Shown piece after piece: positions 24,601 through 39,600 of a DNA stretch of 64,000 nucleotides; position 1 is the first letter of the stretch; each line of letters opens with the position of its first letter. The stretch comes from Oceanicola granulosus HTCC2516 (lineage in GTDB: Bacteria; Pseudomonadota; Alphaproteobacteria; Rhodobacterales; Rhodobacteraceae). The stretch lies in NCBI RefSeq assembly GCF_000153305.1, contig NZ_CH724107.1:764960-828959 (forward strand), written 5' to 3'. The notes under the pieces are model-generated. The model had not been told where the DNA came from and searched no databases. It saw only the letters and a program-made list of their open reading frames with translations. The translations under genes were made by a program, and so were the position numbers.

Positions 24601-27600
24601 CTTCGCCGACGGCACCCGCTGGGACTGGGACGCGCTGATCGCGCGCATGGTCCCGGCGGCGGGCGAGACGGTGGAGACCTCGCTCGGCGACGACACCATC
24701 CTCGGCACCGCCGACAGCGACCTGCTCGACGGCCTCGCGGGCAACGACGTGCTGCAAGGGGGCGCGGGGCGCGACACGCTCATCGGCGGCGCCGGCAACG
24801 ACGACCTCGCCGGCGGCACCGGCCGCGACATCCTCACCGACGCGGACGGCGACGACGTCTACCGCTACGCCCTCGGCGACGGCATCGACCGGATCACCGA
24901 CCTCGCGGGCTTCGACCGGCTCCTGTTCGGCGCGGGCATCGTGCCGTCCGACGTCACCGTCAGCGGGCGCGACGGGGCGGACCTCGTGCTGCGCCTCGCC
25001 GACGGCGGCAGGATCGAGCTGATCGGCGCGCTCGGCGACGCGGCGCAGGCGATCGAGGAGGTGGCCTTCGCCGACGGCACCGTCTGGACCCGCGCCGACC
25101 TGATCGGCTTCGCCACCGCCGGCACCGATGCCGTCCAGCGCCTGCACGGCTCCGACCTCGGCGACAGCATCGACGCGGGCGGCGGCGACGACAGCGTCTT
25201 CGGCGGGCTCGGCGACGACAGCCTGTCGGGCGGCTCCGGCATGGATCGGCTCGAGGGCGGCGCGGGCGACGACACGCTCGCCGCAGGGCCGGGCGGCGGC
25301 ACCCTGCTGGGCGGCGCCGACGACGACACCTACCGCTTCGCGGCGAGCGACGGGCAGGTGATCGTCGAAGACAGCGCCGGGACCGACCGGATCGAGATGG
25401 ACGCCGGCCTCGCCCCGGCGGACGTGAGCGTCCATCCGAGCGGCGACGACCTCGTGCTCCGCGTCGACGGCACGGAAGCGCGGCTCGTCCTGCGCGGCGC
25501 ACGCGCCGACGCGACCGCCGAGATCGAGCAGGTCGTCTTCGCCGACGGCACCGTCTGGACCCCGGCCACCCTGCGCGCGCTCGCGGCGGCCAACGGAGGC
25601 GACGCGCAGAGCATCGAGAGCGACGCCACCGGCGAGACCATCGACGCCGGCGCGGGCGACGACACCCTCACCGACCTCGGCGGCGACGACAGCTTCTCCG
25701 GCGGCACGGGCGACGACAGCATCGAGGGCGGGGCGGGCGACGACACCCTCGCCGGCGGCCCGGGCGACGACACGCTGAGCGATGCGAGCGGCGACGACGT
25801 CTACCACTTCGCGGCAGGCGACGGGCAGGACCGGATCGAGGATCTCGCGGGCCTCGACCGGATCGAGCTCGGCGCGGGCATCGCGGCCGCCGACGTCCGG
25901 GTCAGCCAGCAGGGCGGCAGCGACATCGTCCTGCACCTGCCCGGCGAGGAGCGGATCACGCTGGCCGGTGCGCTGTCCGATCCCGACCGGGCGATCGAGG
26001 AGGTCCGCTTATTCAGCGGCGTGAGCTGGACCTTCGCCGACATCCTCGCCGCCGCGCTCGCCGGCAGCGAGGCGCGCGACGAGATCACCGGCACCGGCGC
26101 GGGCGAGACGCTCGCGGGCCTCGGCGGCGACGACAGCCTCGACGGGCAGGGGGGCGACGACACCCTCTTCGGCGGCGCGGGCTCCGACGAGCTGGTAGGC
26201 GGTGACGGCAACGACCTGCTCGAGGGCGGCGCGGGGCTCGACAGCCTCGAGGGCGGCGCGGGCGACGACATCTACCGCTTCGACGCGGGCGACGGGCAGG
26301 ACATCATCGACGACGCCTCCGGCCTCGACCGCCTCGAGTTCGGCCCCGGCATCGCGCCGGGCGACGTCGACGTCGGCAAGACCGAGACCGACCTGATCCT
26401 GCGCCTGCCCGGCGAGGAGCGGGTGACGATCCGCGATGCCTTCGGCAGCGGCGTCATCGAGACCGTCGCCTTCGCCGACGGCACCCTCTGGAGCGCCGCC
26501 GACCTGCGCGCGCGCGCCACCGCCGGGACGGCGGGCGACGACAGCTACAGCGGCACCGAGGGCGACGACACGCTGATCGGCCTCGGCGGCGACGACAGCC
26601 TCTTCGGCCTCGGCGGCGACGACAGCCTCTCGGGCGGTGCCGACGACGACCTGCTCGAGGGCGGCGACGGGGCCGACGAGCTCAGCGGCGGGCCGGGCTT
26701 CGACAGCCTCGCGGGCGGGCTCGGCGACGACCTCTACCTGTTCGCGCGGGGCGACGGCGTCGACGACATCGACGTGCCCGGCGACGGGAGCGCCGACGTC
26801 CTGCGGATCGCGGGCTACGGGCTCGACGAGGTGCGCTTCTCGCGCACCGGCATCGACGCCGCCGACCTCACCATCCGCTTCGCCGACAGCACCGACCGTC
26901 TCACCCTGCGCGGCGCCTTCGCCGACAGCACCTCGCTCGCCGAGATCGTCATCGCCGACAGCCTCGCGACCCTCACGCTCGCCGAGATCGCCGCCCGCGT
27001 CGCCCCCGACCTCGGCATCGACGGCAGCCTCCATTACGGCGACGACACCGCCAACACCCTCACCGGCGGCGCGCTCGCCGACTACTTCGACGGCGGCGAC
27101 GGGGCCGACACGATGTTCGGCGGCGGCGGCGACGACATCTTCGGCGACCTGCTCACCGACACCGCCAGCGACAGCTACACCGGCGGCGCGGGCCGCGACG
27201 TCTACCGCTTCCTGCCGAGCTTCGATCTGCCCGCCGACATCGCCGAGGACGTCATCACCGACTTCGTCGCCGGCGACGACGGCGACATCGTCCGCCTCGC
27301 GACGAGCACCCCGAATCCCTTCGAGACGGGCCGGCTGCGGCTGCGCCAGGACGGGGCGGACGCGGTGGTCGACCTGTTCGCCGACGACGGCAGCAGTCGC
27401 TCCGTCCTGCGCCTCGCGGGCGTCTCGGCGGGCGACCTCACCCCGGCCAACTTCGGCGGCGTCGCGCTCGAGCGGGCGGTCGGCGGCATCAGCGACGGTG
27501 CGGACGGCAGCGAGATCGGCGGCGGGCCGCTCGCCGACCTGATCTTCGGCAACGGCGGCGGCGACATCCTGCGCGGCTTCGGCGGCGACGACAGCCTCGC

Positions 27601-30600
27601 CGGCGGCGCCGACGACGACAGCCTGTTCGGCGGCTTCGGCGCGGACCTGCTCTCGGGCGACGCCGGGCACGACGACCTGAAGGGCGGCGGCGGCGACGAC
27701 GTGCTCTCGGGCGGTGCGGGCGACGACACGCTCTTCGGCGGCGACGACGAGGCGGAGTTCGCGGGCAACGACGTCTTCTCCGGTGGCCTCGGCGACGACA
27801 CGCTGTTCGGCGGGACCGGGAACGACACCTACGTCTTCGGCGCCGACGACGGCACCGACCGCATCACCGACGCCGGCGGCGACGACCGGATCAGCTTCGC
27901 CGCCGGCGTCGCGCCGGAGGACGTCTCGGTGCGGCAGGCGGGCCACGACCTCGTGCTGCGCGTCGTCGGCGGCACCACGCGGATCGTGCTGGTCGACGCG
28001 CTGGCGGGCGGCACCTCCATCGAGACGGTGGCCTTCGACGACGGCACCGCCTGGACGTGGGACGACCTGCTCGACGCCTCGATGCTCGGCACCGACGGCG
28101 ACGACAGCCTCGCGCTCGTGGACGGCCTGACGCTCGACGGCGCGGGCGGCAACGACAGCCTCACCGGCGGCGACGGCGGCGAGACGCTCGTCGGCGGGCC
28201 GGGCGACGACGTGCTGAAGGGCGGCCTCGGCGACGACGTCTACCGCTTCGCCCTCGGCGACGGGCAGGACCGCATCGAGGACGTCGCGGGCGCCAACGTG
28301 CTCCTCTTCGGCCCCGGCATCCTCCCCGACGACGTGCGCGTCGTGCCGGGGCGCGCGACGCTGGTGCTCGAGATCGCCGGCACCGGCGACCGCGTCGACC
28401 TCGGCGTCGCGCCGGCGGCGGGGATCGGCTTCGAGGTGCGCTTCGAGGACGACGCGACGATATGGCAGGCGGCGGACCTCGTGGCGTTGGCGCTCGCCTC
28501 CACCGACGGCGACGATGTCCGCTTCGGCAGCGCCGACGGCGAGACGCTCGCGGGCGGCGCGGGCGACGACCGGCTGGTCGGGCTCGGCGGCGACGACGAC
28601 CTCGCGGGCGGCGCGGGGGTCGATCTGCTCGAGGGCGGCGAGGGCGACGACACCTACCGCTTCGGCCCGGGCGACGGACAGGATCGCATCGCCGACGCGG
28701 GCGGCGCGGCCGACGTGCTGGCCCTCGGCGCGGGCATCGGCCCCGACGACGTGCGCGTTTCCCAGAGCAGCGACGGCAGCGCGCTGATCCTGCACATCGG
28801 CACCACCGGCGAGCGCATCCGCATCGAGGACGCGCTCGGCGCGGGCCGCATCGAGACGGTGCGCTTCGAGGGCGGGCCGGACTGGAGCGTCGCCGACCTG
28901 ATCGCGCGGGTGCCCTCGAACCTCGACGACAGGATCTTCGGCGACGATATCGGCGAGACCATCGTCGGCGGCCTCGGCGATGACCGCGTCTCGGGGCGCG
29001 GCGGCGACGACACCTACCTCTTCGCGCGCGGCGACGGGCGCGACATCCTGCGCGACGACGCCAACTCCCCCGCCGACGTGCTCGAGATCTCGGGCTACGC
29101 GGCGAGCGAGGTCCGCTTCGTGCGGCTCGGCAGCCAGGGCGTCGACCTGGCGATCCAGTTCGAGGGCACCGACGACCAGATCATCGTCGCGTCCGGCCTC
29201 AGCGAGGGCGCGGGCATCGAGACGATCATCCTCACCGACGACGCGACCACCTACAGCATCGCCGGGATCGCCGCGCTGCTGGTCGACGCGCAGGCCAGCG
29301 ACGGCGACGACGAGGTCTACGGCACCGACGGCGACGACACCCTCGCCGGCGGCCCCGGCGACGACCTCCTCGCCGGCGGCGACGGCGACGACCTCTACCT
29401 CTACGCCCGGGGCGACGGCGACGACCGGATCGACGCGCTCGGGCGCGGCGCGAGCGTGGTGCGACTGGCGGACCATGACGTCGCCGACCTGCGCGGGGCG
29501 GTGCGGGCGGGGCCGGGGAGCGACGACCTCGCCGTCACCTTCGCCACCACCGGCGACCGGCTGGTGCTGGTCGACGCGCTCGGCGCGGCCAACGGCGCCC
29601 GCGGCAGCCTGACGCTGCAGTTCGCCGACGGCACGCTCTGGGACCGCGCCGCGATGCGGGCGCGCGCGCTCGAGGACATCCAGGGCGACGGCGCGGACAA
29701 CGTCGAGGGCTTCGACGGCGACGACATCATCACGCTCTCCGCCGGCGACGACAGCGCCAGCGGCGGCGAGGGCAGCGACACCTACCGCTTCGCCGCCGGG
29801 GCGGGCGACGACCGCATCCGCGACGGCGGCACCAGCGGCACCGACCGGATCGAGCTGATCGGCCTCTCCGCCGCCGACACCAGCGTCAGCCGCCTGTTCC
29901 GGGGCAGCGAGACGGTGCTGCTCGAGTTCGCGGGGATCGACGACAGCCTGATGGTGCTCGACGCGCTCTCCGAGACCGGCGGCGGGGTCGAGCAGATCGT
30001 CTTCGGCGACGACGGCACCACCTGGACCCGCGACACGCTCCTGGCCCTGCTCGACAACGCCGCCCCGGTGGCCAACGACGACGGCTTCTTCGCCGTCACC
30101 ACCGGCGAGGAGCTGGTGATCCAGCTGGGCGACATCCTCGGCAACGACTTCGACGCCGACGACGACCCGCTCCGGCTCGTCGAGGTCGACGCCACCCCCG
30201 ACGGCACCGCCGCGATCGACGCCGACGGCAACGTCACCTTCACCTCCGCCACCGGCTTCACCGGCGCCACGGTGATCCGCTACCGCGTCACCGACGAGCG
30301 CAACGGCTTCGCCGAGGCCGCGATCAACGTCAACGTCCGCCCCGTCGCCGAGGCGCGCGACGACACCGGCTTCACGGTCGAGGAGGACGGCTTCCTGTCG
30401 ATCCGCGTCGAGCGGCTGCTGTCGAACGACGTGGACGGCGACCGGATGATCGTCGGGCAGGTGTTCGACGCGGTCGGCGGCACGGTGTCGCTCTCGAGCG
30501 ACGGCGACATCGGCTTCACTCCCGACGCCGACCACAACGGCCCGGCCTCCTTCGCCTACGCCGCCAACACGCTCGAGGGCGGGCGCGCCGAGGCGATGGT

Positions 30601-33600
30601 CTTCATCGACGTCACGCCGGTGAACGACGCCCCCGAGGCCCGCGACGACGGCGGCTTCAGCACCGACGAGGGCATCGCGCTCAGCCTCTCCCCGGCGCTG
30701 CTGACCGGCAACGACACCGACATCGACGGCGACGCGCTCGCGCTGGTCTCGGTGCAATCCTCCGCCGACCTCTTCGTCGAGGTCGACGGCGACGGCCGCG
30801 TCGTCGTCACCCCGCGCACCGACTTCTTCGGCACCGCGACCTTCGGCTACACCGTCGCCGACCCGGGCGGCGCGACCGACAGCGGGACTGTCACGGTCAC
30901 CGTCAACGCCGTCAACAGCGCCCCCGACGCCCGCGACGACCGCTTCGAGCAGACCCAGGCGGGCGAGCCGATCCGCGAGGACAATCCGATCGTCCTCTCC
31001 CTCGCGCGGCTGACGGAGAACGACAGCGACGACGACGGCGACACGCTGACGCTGGTGTCGGTCTCCGCCGCGCTCGGCGGCTCGGCGCGGCTGCTCGACA
31101 ACCAGACCGTCCTCTTCACCCCCACCCGCGACTTCAATGGCGAGGCTCGCTTCACCTACACGGTGGGCGACGGGCAGGGCGGGTTCGACAGCGCGACGGC
31201 GACGATCGTCTACGCGCCGGTCAACGACCACCCCGTGGCGCGCGACGACAGCTACACGAGCGAGCAGCTCCCGATCCTGCACGGGCAGCAGGACACGGTG
31301 ATGGCGATCCCCGTCCTCGAGCTGCTCAAGAACGACTACGACGTCGAGGGCTTCGCCGTCACCTTCGAGACGGCGACCGGCGGGATCAACGGCGACGTCG
31401 CCGTCGACAACGGCACGATCTACTTCACCCCCGACCCGGGCTTCTTCGGCATCGCCAGCTTCGGCTACAGCGTCACCGACCCGGAGGGTGCGGTCGACGG
31501 GGCCGAGGTCACGATGTACTTCGAGGGCGTCGCCGACACGCCCCCGGTGGCGGTGCGCGACACGATCTACGTCCCCGAGGACATCCCGACCTCGATCTCC
31601 CTGGCCACGCTGCTGGCGAACGATCTCGACGCCGACGCGGAGGACGTCCTCCAGATCGACGCCTTCCGCCCGGCCACGGCGCAGGATGTGTTCAAATTCG
31701 GCGCCGACGCCGCCTTCAAGGTCAACGGCACCATCGAGAACGGCGCGCCCGGCGAGCTGCTCTTCACGCCCGACATCGACGCGACCGTCTCTTCGGGCTT
31801 CGTCTACCGGCTGACGGACAACGCCAACGGCACGTCCGAGGGGTACGTCGACATCGTCATCGTGCCCTCCAACGACGATCCCACCGTGATCGACGATCCG
31901 GGCTTCGTGACGCCCTTCGACATCCCGCTCGTGATCCGCGCGGCCGACCTGCTGTTCAACGATTTCGACATCGAGCAGGCCGACGTGGACGGCGACGGCG
32001 TCCGCGACCACGACCTCGACGACCCCGACCGGCCGCGCCCGACCTTCGTCGGCGTCGACGCGATCTACGACCCGCTGGAACTGGCGCGGGGCAATCGAGT
32101 GGAGGTCGGCAGCTTCGAGGTGGTCAGCTTCCGCGGCGAGGACTTCCTGATCGCGCGCTTCGCGCCGGGCTTCACCGGGCCGGTGACGATCCAGTACCGC
32201 ATCGCCGACGAGGAAGGGCTCGAGGATGTCGGCTTCGCCTACGCCACCGTCTCCGACTATTACGGCGGCGAGCTGACCGGCAGCCCGCTGATCGACGTCA
32301 TCGAGGGCAACGCGCTCTCCGAGACGATCCACGGCTACCGCGCCGACGACTGGGTGCGCGCGCTCGGGGGCGACGACACGATCCTCACCGACGCCGGCGA
32401 CGACCTGATCGAGGCCGGTGCGGGCGACGACATTATCGACGCCGGCGACGGGGCCGACGACATCTTCGGCGGCGACGGCTTCGACACCGTCCGCTTCACC
32501 GGCTCCAACACCGGCGTGCGCGCCGACCTCGCCACGGTGATCGGGCAGGGCGGCTACGCCCAGGGCGACTTCTACGAGAGCGTCGAGGCGCTCGAGGGTT
32601 CCGCCTTCTCCGACACGCTCGGCGGCGACGCGGGCGACAACTGGCTGAGCGGCGTCGACGGCCACGACGAGCTGACCGGGCGCGCGGGCGACGACACGCT
32701 CCTGGGCGGCGCGGGCGACGACACGCTCGACGGCGGGGCCGGGGGCGACGCGCTCTTCGGCGGCGCGGGCGACGACACGGCGCGCTATGAGACAAGCGCG
32801 GCGGGCGTCGTCATTTCGCTGCTCGACGGCACCGCCACCGGCGGCGACGCGGCGGGCGACGTGCTGGTCGGCATCGAGAACCTGGTCGGCACCGACCACG
32901 CCGACAGCCTGACCGGCGACGACGGCGGCAACGCCCTGTTCGGCGGGCGCGGCGACGACGCGCTGACCGGGGGCGACGGCGACGACCTGCTCGCGGGCGG
33001 GCGCGGCGCCGACATCCTGAGCGGCGGCGCGGGGACCGACACCGCCGACTACACGCTCTCCCTCGGCGGCATCTCCATCGACCTCGCCGCCGGGACCGCC
33101 TCGGGCGGCGACGCCGAGGGCGACACGCTCTCGGGCATCGAGATCATCCAGGGCTCCTTCCACGACGACAGCCTGACCGGCGACGCCGCCGACAACACCT
33201 TCCGCGGCAGCCGTGGCGCCGACACGATGGCCGGCGGCGATGGCATCGACACCGCCGACTACGCCTTCGCCGACGAGGCCGTGGCGGTGAACCTCGCCAC
33301 CGGGCAGGGCACGGCCGGCGAGGCGGCGGGCGACGTGCTGTCGGGCATCGAGCGGCTCGTCGGCTCGTTCCACGCCGACACCTTCGACGGCAGCGCGGGC
33401 GACGACATCTTCGACGGCCGGTTCGGCGACGACCTGCTGCGCGGCGCGGGCGGCTCCGACGACTACGTCTTCGGCCACGACAGCGGCGCCGACACAATTA
33501 CCGAGATCGGCGCGGCGGACGACCTCGACCGGCTGGTCCTCACGGCCGGGCTCCTTCCCAAGGACGTCTCGGTGCTGCGCGCCGGCGACGACCTCTTGGT

Positions 33601-36600
33601 CGAGATCGAGCGCGACGACGGCTTCCTGATCGACACCGTCACCGTCACCGACCACTTCCTCGGCACCGGGACGGGGATCGAGCAGATCGTCTTCGCCGAC
33701 GGCACGATCTGGTCGCGGGCGGACATCGACGACGCGCTGCGCATCGGCCGCTTCAACGCCGCCGACGACATCCAGCGCCTCGGCATCGAGGACGAGCCGC
33801 TCCTGATCGACCCCGCCGAACTGATGGCGAACGACGCCGAGGCGGGCGTCGAGGATCTCGATCTGGTCTCGGTGCAGGGCGCGGTGGCGGGCAGCGTCGA
33901 GATCACGCCGGCGGGCATGATCCGCTTCCTCGGCGCGCAGGATCACTTCGGCGACGCCTTCTTCGCCTACACCGTGCGCGATCCGCAGGGGCGGGAATCC
34001 ACTGCTCGCGTCGAGGTCAACCTCGCGCCGGTCAACGACGCGCCCGTCGCCAACGACGATCCGCTCGTCTACGGCGTCGAGGACGAGCCGCTGCGCATCC
34101 GCATCGAGAACCTGCTGGCCAACGACTACGACGTCGACGGCGATGCTGAGCAGGAGGGCCTGCGCATCGTCTCGGCCACGCCGCTGCTCCGGACCGACGG
34201 CGGCGAGCTGCGCCCCTACAAGGACCCCGATTACGACGGCTCCGCCACCGACGCGACCTGGCGGCTGGACGGTGCCTATATCGAGCTGCTCTCGCGCCCC
34301 GACCATTTCGGCTTCGCCGGCTTCCGCTACGTGCTCGCCGACAACGACGGGGCCGAGGACACGGCCGATGTCGAGATCTACTTCGCGCCGGTCAACGACG
34401 CGCCGCGCATCCGCGACGGGCGCACCTGGGCGAAGCTCGAGGAGACGACCAACTTCACCGTCGATCAGCTGATGGCCAAGGTCTACGACATCGAGGGCGA
34501 CGCCTTCTCCTTCGTCGGCCTCCATGTCGGGGCCGACGGCAACGCCTCCCACAACGGCGTCGAGACCTTCGACGCCGCCAGCGGCATCATCTCCTTCACC
34601 CCGTTCCAGCTCGGCGCGGCCTCCATCGCCTTCGACGTGATCGACGCGCGCGGGGCCGAGGCGACGCTCGAGTTCGCGATCCAGGTCCGCCCGCAGAACC
34701 TCGATCCGAACGCGCGCGACGACCGCGGCCTGCGGATGCTCGAGGACGAGGTGCTGGTCATCGACCCGGCGAGCCTCCTCGCCAACGACACCGACCCCGA
34801 CGACGACCCGGTGCTCTTCGCCGGGCTCTATCCCTTCGCCGAGAACGGCAAGGTGCGGCTCAACGACGACGGGATGATCGAATTCGCCGTCATCTCCGAC
34901 TACAACGGCACCGCGAGCTTCGAGTACAACGTCATTGACGGGCGCGGCGGCACCGACAGCGCCACCGCCTACATCACCGTCCTGCCCGACAACCACGCCC
35001 CCGAATTGCGCAACGACGTGATCTCGGCCCTGGAGGACGGGCCGCAATACGTCATCCCCGCCGAGGCCTTCGGCAACGACCGCGACTTCGACGGCGACGT
35101 GCTGTTCTTCGAGGATGCGCTGCTGCTGGGCGAGATCGTCGGTCGCTTCCTGTCGCCCGATTTCACCGTCGAGGCGAAGGCCGGCAACAACGGCCCGCTG
35201 CCCAACTGGCTCTTCTTCGACGCCGCGAGCTGGACTTTCTCGGGGACCATGCCGGCGGACCAGTCGGCCGACGTTGAGGTGGCCGTCTTCGTCACCGACC
35301 CGACCGCCGACGCCGTCCACGCCTTCCGCTTCACCTTCACTTCCGAGGATGCCGACGACCTCGCCGCCGGCCTGTCGGTCGAGGACGAGGTGATGGGCGG
35401 CTTCGTGCTGCGCGCGCCCTACGAGTGGCAGCTCGACGCCGACGCGGACGGTATCGCGGCCCTCGGGATCGCCGACGGCAGCTTCTCCGCCGCGCGCCTC
35501 GGCGGCCGGCCGCTTCCCGAGTGGCTCGACTTCGACGCCACGACCCGCCAGCTCTCGGCCAGCGGCTTCGAGGCCGACGGCGACCCGGTGCGCGTTCAGG
35601 TCGTCTTCACCCCCGACGCGCTCCCCGACCTGCCGGGGAACCGGTACCGCAGCACCGAGGGCGGCTTCACCCTCGAGTTCGTCATCGATCCGGCCGACCT
35701 CGCCGCCGAGCTCGCCGCGATCAACGCCGTGCTCGCCGGGGCGCCGGGGCAGGGGGCCGATGTCCTCGGCATCGACCTCACCGGCCACGGCGGCCTCAGC
35801 GCCGCGCGCGAGAGCCAGGCCCCGCTCGACAGCTGGCTCAGCTTCGACGCCGCCACCCTCGGCTTCTCCGGAATGCCGCCCTCGGCCTATGTCGGCGCTG
35901 TGCCGGTGCGCATCGACGTCGCGGCGGGCGGCGGGCTGCCGGCGATGTCGATCATCACCGAGGCCGTGGTGGACGAGACCTTCACCGTAGATCCCGAGGT
36001 CGCGGGGGTCAGCGTCTCCCACCAGTCCGAGCGCATCGACCTCGCCACGCCCGCCGACTACACCGGCGCCATCGCGCTGCACTACCTCGCCAACGACGGC
36101 AAGGCGGCAATCTCCGAGGCGCCCGCGAGCATCGTCGTCAACGTGCTCCCGACGCGCGAGCTGCCGGAGCCGGGCGAGGACCTGCAGACGCTGTTCGAAG
36201 GCGGCGAAGTCGCCTTCGCCATCGCCGACCTGCTCGCCAACGACCGCGACGACGACGGCGACGCCCTGCGCGTGCTCGCGCTCGGCACGCCCGCGAACGG
36301 CGCGCTGACGATCACGCTGACGGAGGTGGAGATCGCCCCGCCCGCCACGATCGCCCCGCTGCCCGGCGGCACGTGGTCGGCCACGCTCGCCGACGGCAGC
36401 CCGCTGCCCGATTGGATGGTCCTCGATTCCGCCAGCGGCACGATCACCGCCACCGTGCCGCTCGACGTGCTGGGCGACCACGAGATCGCCTTCACCAACA
36501 GCACCGACACCGACAGCCGGACCGGCAACGTCACCCAGCGCCTCGACGGCAACGCGGGCGCGACGGCGACCTACCGCCCCGATCCGGCCTTCGCCGGCAC

Positions 36601-39600
36601 CGACACGCTCACCTACACCGTCACCGACGACGCCGAGGGCAGCGTCGAGGGGCAGATCGCGCTCGAGGTCGCCTCGCTGCTCGACCCGCCCGTCGCCGAG
36701 ACCGACCGCTTCGACGTCGACGAGGATTCCCTCATCGTCCTCACCCCGGCGCAGCTCCTCGCCAACGACTACGACGTCGACGGCGATCCGATCCGCTTCC
36801 TCGGCGTGTCCGACCCGGTCAACGGCACCGTCACCTTCGACGGAGCCGAGATCACCTTCACCCCAACGCCCAACTTCGACGGCACCGCGAGCTTCACCTA
36901 CAGCGTCACCGACGACACCCACGGCGACAGCACCGGCACCGTCCGCCTCGACGTCGTCTCCACCAACGTCGCCCCCGTTGCCGTCGCCGACCGCTTCGAC
37001 ACGGTCGAGGACACGCCGTTCGAGTTCACCGTTGACCAGCTCGTCGCCAACGACACCGACGCCGACGGCGACACGCTCTCGTTCCGCTCGCTGCAGGGCG
37101 AGGTCGCGGGGGGGCGCCTGCTCGAGCTGCCCGACGGGCGCTACCAGTTCGTGCCGGACGAGAACGTCAACGGCCCCGTCAGCTTCCGCTACACCGTCAC
37201 CGACGGCCGCCGCAGCGATGTCGGCACCGTCACCTTCGACATCGCGGCCGTCAACGACGCGCCCATCGCCAACCCCGACGGCCATTTCCTCGGCGGGCAG
37301 GACACGCCCTTCGCCATCGACTTCGCCGACCTGCTGTTCAACGACCGCGACATCGAGGGCCACAGCTTCGAGATCGTCGAGGTGTTCGACGGCGACAACG
37401 GCACCGTGGTCCGCGACGGCGACACCGCCGTCTTCACCGGCCGCAAGGGCTACTTCGGCGACGGCGGCTTCCACTACCGCGTGACCGACTCCGAGGGCGC
37501 GACCGCCACCGGCTACGCCTCGGTGCTGGTGCTGCCGCTGTTCGACGTACCCGTCGCGGTGTCGGACGCGGGCTACGAGGTGCTCGAGGACGGCTTCATC
37601 GACATCGACCCCGTCGAGCTGATGGCCAACGACGACATCCCGCTCGGCTCCGAGGTCACCTTCCTCGGCCTCACCGGCCCCGGTGTAACGCTGCTCGACG
37701 ACGGCCTCTACCGCGTCGCGCCCGAGGCCGACTTCTTCGGCACCCTCACCCTGCGCTACGCGCTCACCAACGAGACCGGCTTCGAGGTGCCCACCACGGT
37801 GAGCATCGAGGTCATCGGCACGCCCGACGCGCCCGTCGCCGTCGACGACGCGCTGACGCTGCTCGAGGACACGCCGCTCACCATCTTCACCACAGAGCTG
37901 ACCTCCAACGACTACGACCCCGACCGCGACGGCATCGCGCTGACCCGCATCGTCGAGACCTCCGGCATCGAGGTCGAGCTTCTCGGCGACGGCCAGCTGC
38001 GCATCACGCCCGGCGAGGACGCCACGGGCACCGCCTTCTTCACCTACGAGCTGGAGGACTCCACCGGCCTCGGCGCGACCGCGCGGGTCGATGTCACCGT
38101 CGAGGGGCTCAACGACGCGCCGGTGATCGCCGACCTGCCGCCGCTGGCAGGCGTCGAGGACACCGCGATCGCCATCACCCTGCCGCCCGGCGCGATCACC
38201 GACCCCGACGGCGACGCCTTGGTCGTCGAGCTGCGCGGACCCGGCGGCACGCCGCTGCCCGGGTGGCTGACCTTCGACGCCGAGAGCCTGTCGCTCACCG
38301 GCACCCCGCCGGCCGACTTCCACGGCGCGGTGGCGCTCGAGCTGTCGGTGTCGGACGGCCTGGCCACGGTGCTGCGTCCGCTCACCCTCGACGTCGCCGC
38401 CGTCAACGACGCCCCGGTGATCGGCGCGCTCCCGGAGCTCACCTCCGACGAGGACACCGCCATCGCCCACACCATCCCCGCCGACGTCGCCACGGACGTT
38501 GACGGCGACAGTCTGACCCTGTCGCTCGAGGGGCTGCCGGAATGGCTCGCCTTCGACGGCACCGCCCTCACCGGCACCCCGCCGCAGCACTTCAACGGCG
38601 ACCTCGCCCTGACCCTCGTCGTCGACGACGGCACCACCACCACCAGCGCCCCGCTCGCCCTCACGGTCTCCTCCGTCAACGACGCCCCCGTCATCGGCAC
38701 CCTCCCGCCACTCGCGGGCACCGAAGACACGCCGCTGTCGATCACCTTCCCGGGCGACGCCGTGAGCGACCCCGACGGCGACCCCCTCCAGATCGAGATC
38801 ACGGGCCTGCCCGGCTGGCTCGCCTTCGACGGCACCACCCTCACCGGCACCCCGCCCGCCGACGTCCATGGCGACATCGAGCTGACACTGGACGTCAGCG
38901 ACGGCACCGAGACCGTCTCGAGAGACGCCACCCTCACCATCGCCCCGGTCAACGACGCCCCCGTATTCGGCGCCCTGCCGGACTTCTCGGGCACCGAGGA
39001 CACCGCCCTCTCGATCGACCTTGCCGGCATCGCGACGGACGTGGACGGCGATGCGGTGACGCTGTCGGTCCTCGGCAGGCCTGACTGGCTCGGCTTCGGG
39101 AACGACACCCTGTCCGGCACCCCGGACGCCGACTTCAACGGCCCCATCGAGCTCACCCTGCAGGCGACCGACGGCACCGAGACCGTCTCGCGAGACGTCA
39201 CCCTCACCATCGCCCCGGTCAACGACGCCCCCGTCTTCGGCGCCCTGCCGGACTTCTCGGGCACCGAGGACACCGCCCTCTCGATCGACCTCGCCAGCAT
39301 CGCGACGGACGTGGACGGCGATGCCGTCGCGTTGGCGGTGCTGGGGCTGCCGGGGTGGCTCAGCTTCGACGGGAGCACCCTGTCGGGCACGCCGCCGCAG
39401 GACATGAACGGCGACGTGGCGCTGACGCTGCAGGCGTCGGACGGCACGGTGAGCGTCGAGCAGCCGGTGACGCTGACCATCGCGGCGGTCAACGACGCGC
39501 CGGTGGCGGGGGCCATCGCGGTGGGCACCGACGAGGACGCCGGGCCGATTACCGTGGACTTGCTGAGCGGGGCGCTCGACGTGGATAACGACGCGCTGAG

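Noticed and set aside
14700..30054. Regularly spaced repeats that could be mistaken for a CRISPR array
   Set aside because: Repeats are coding, in frame, 9 residues or about 155 residues long and diverged at DNA level; no cas genes are present.
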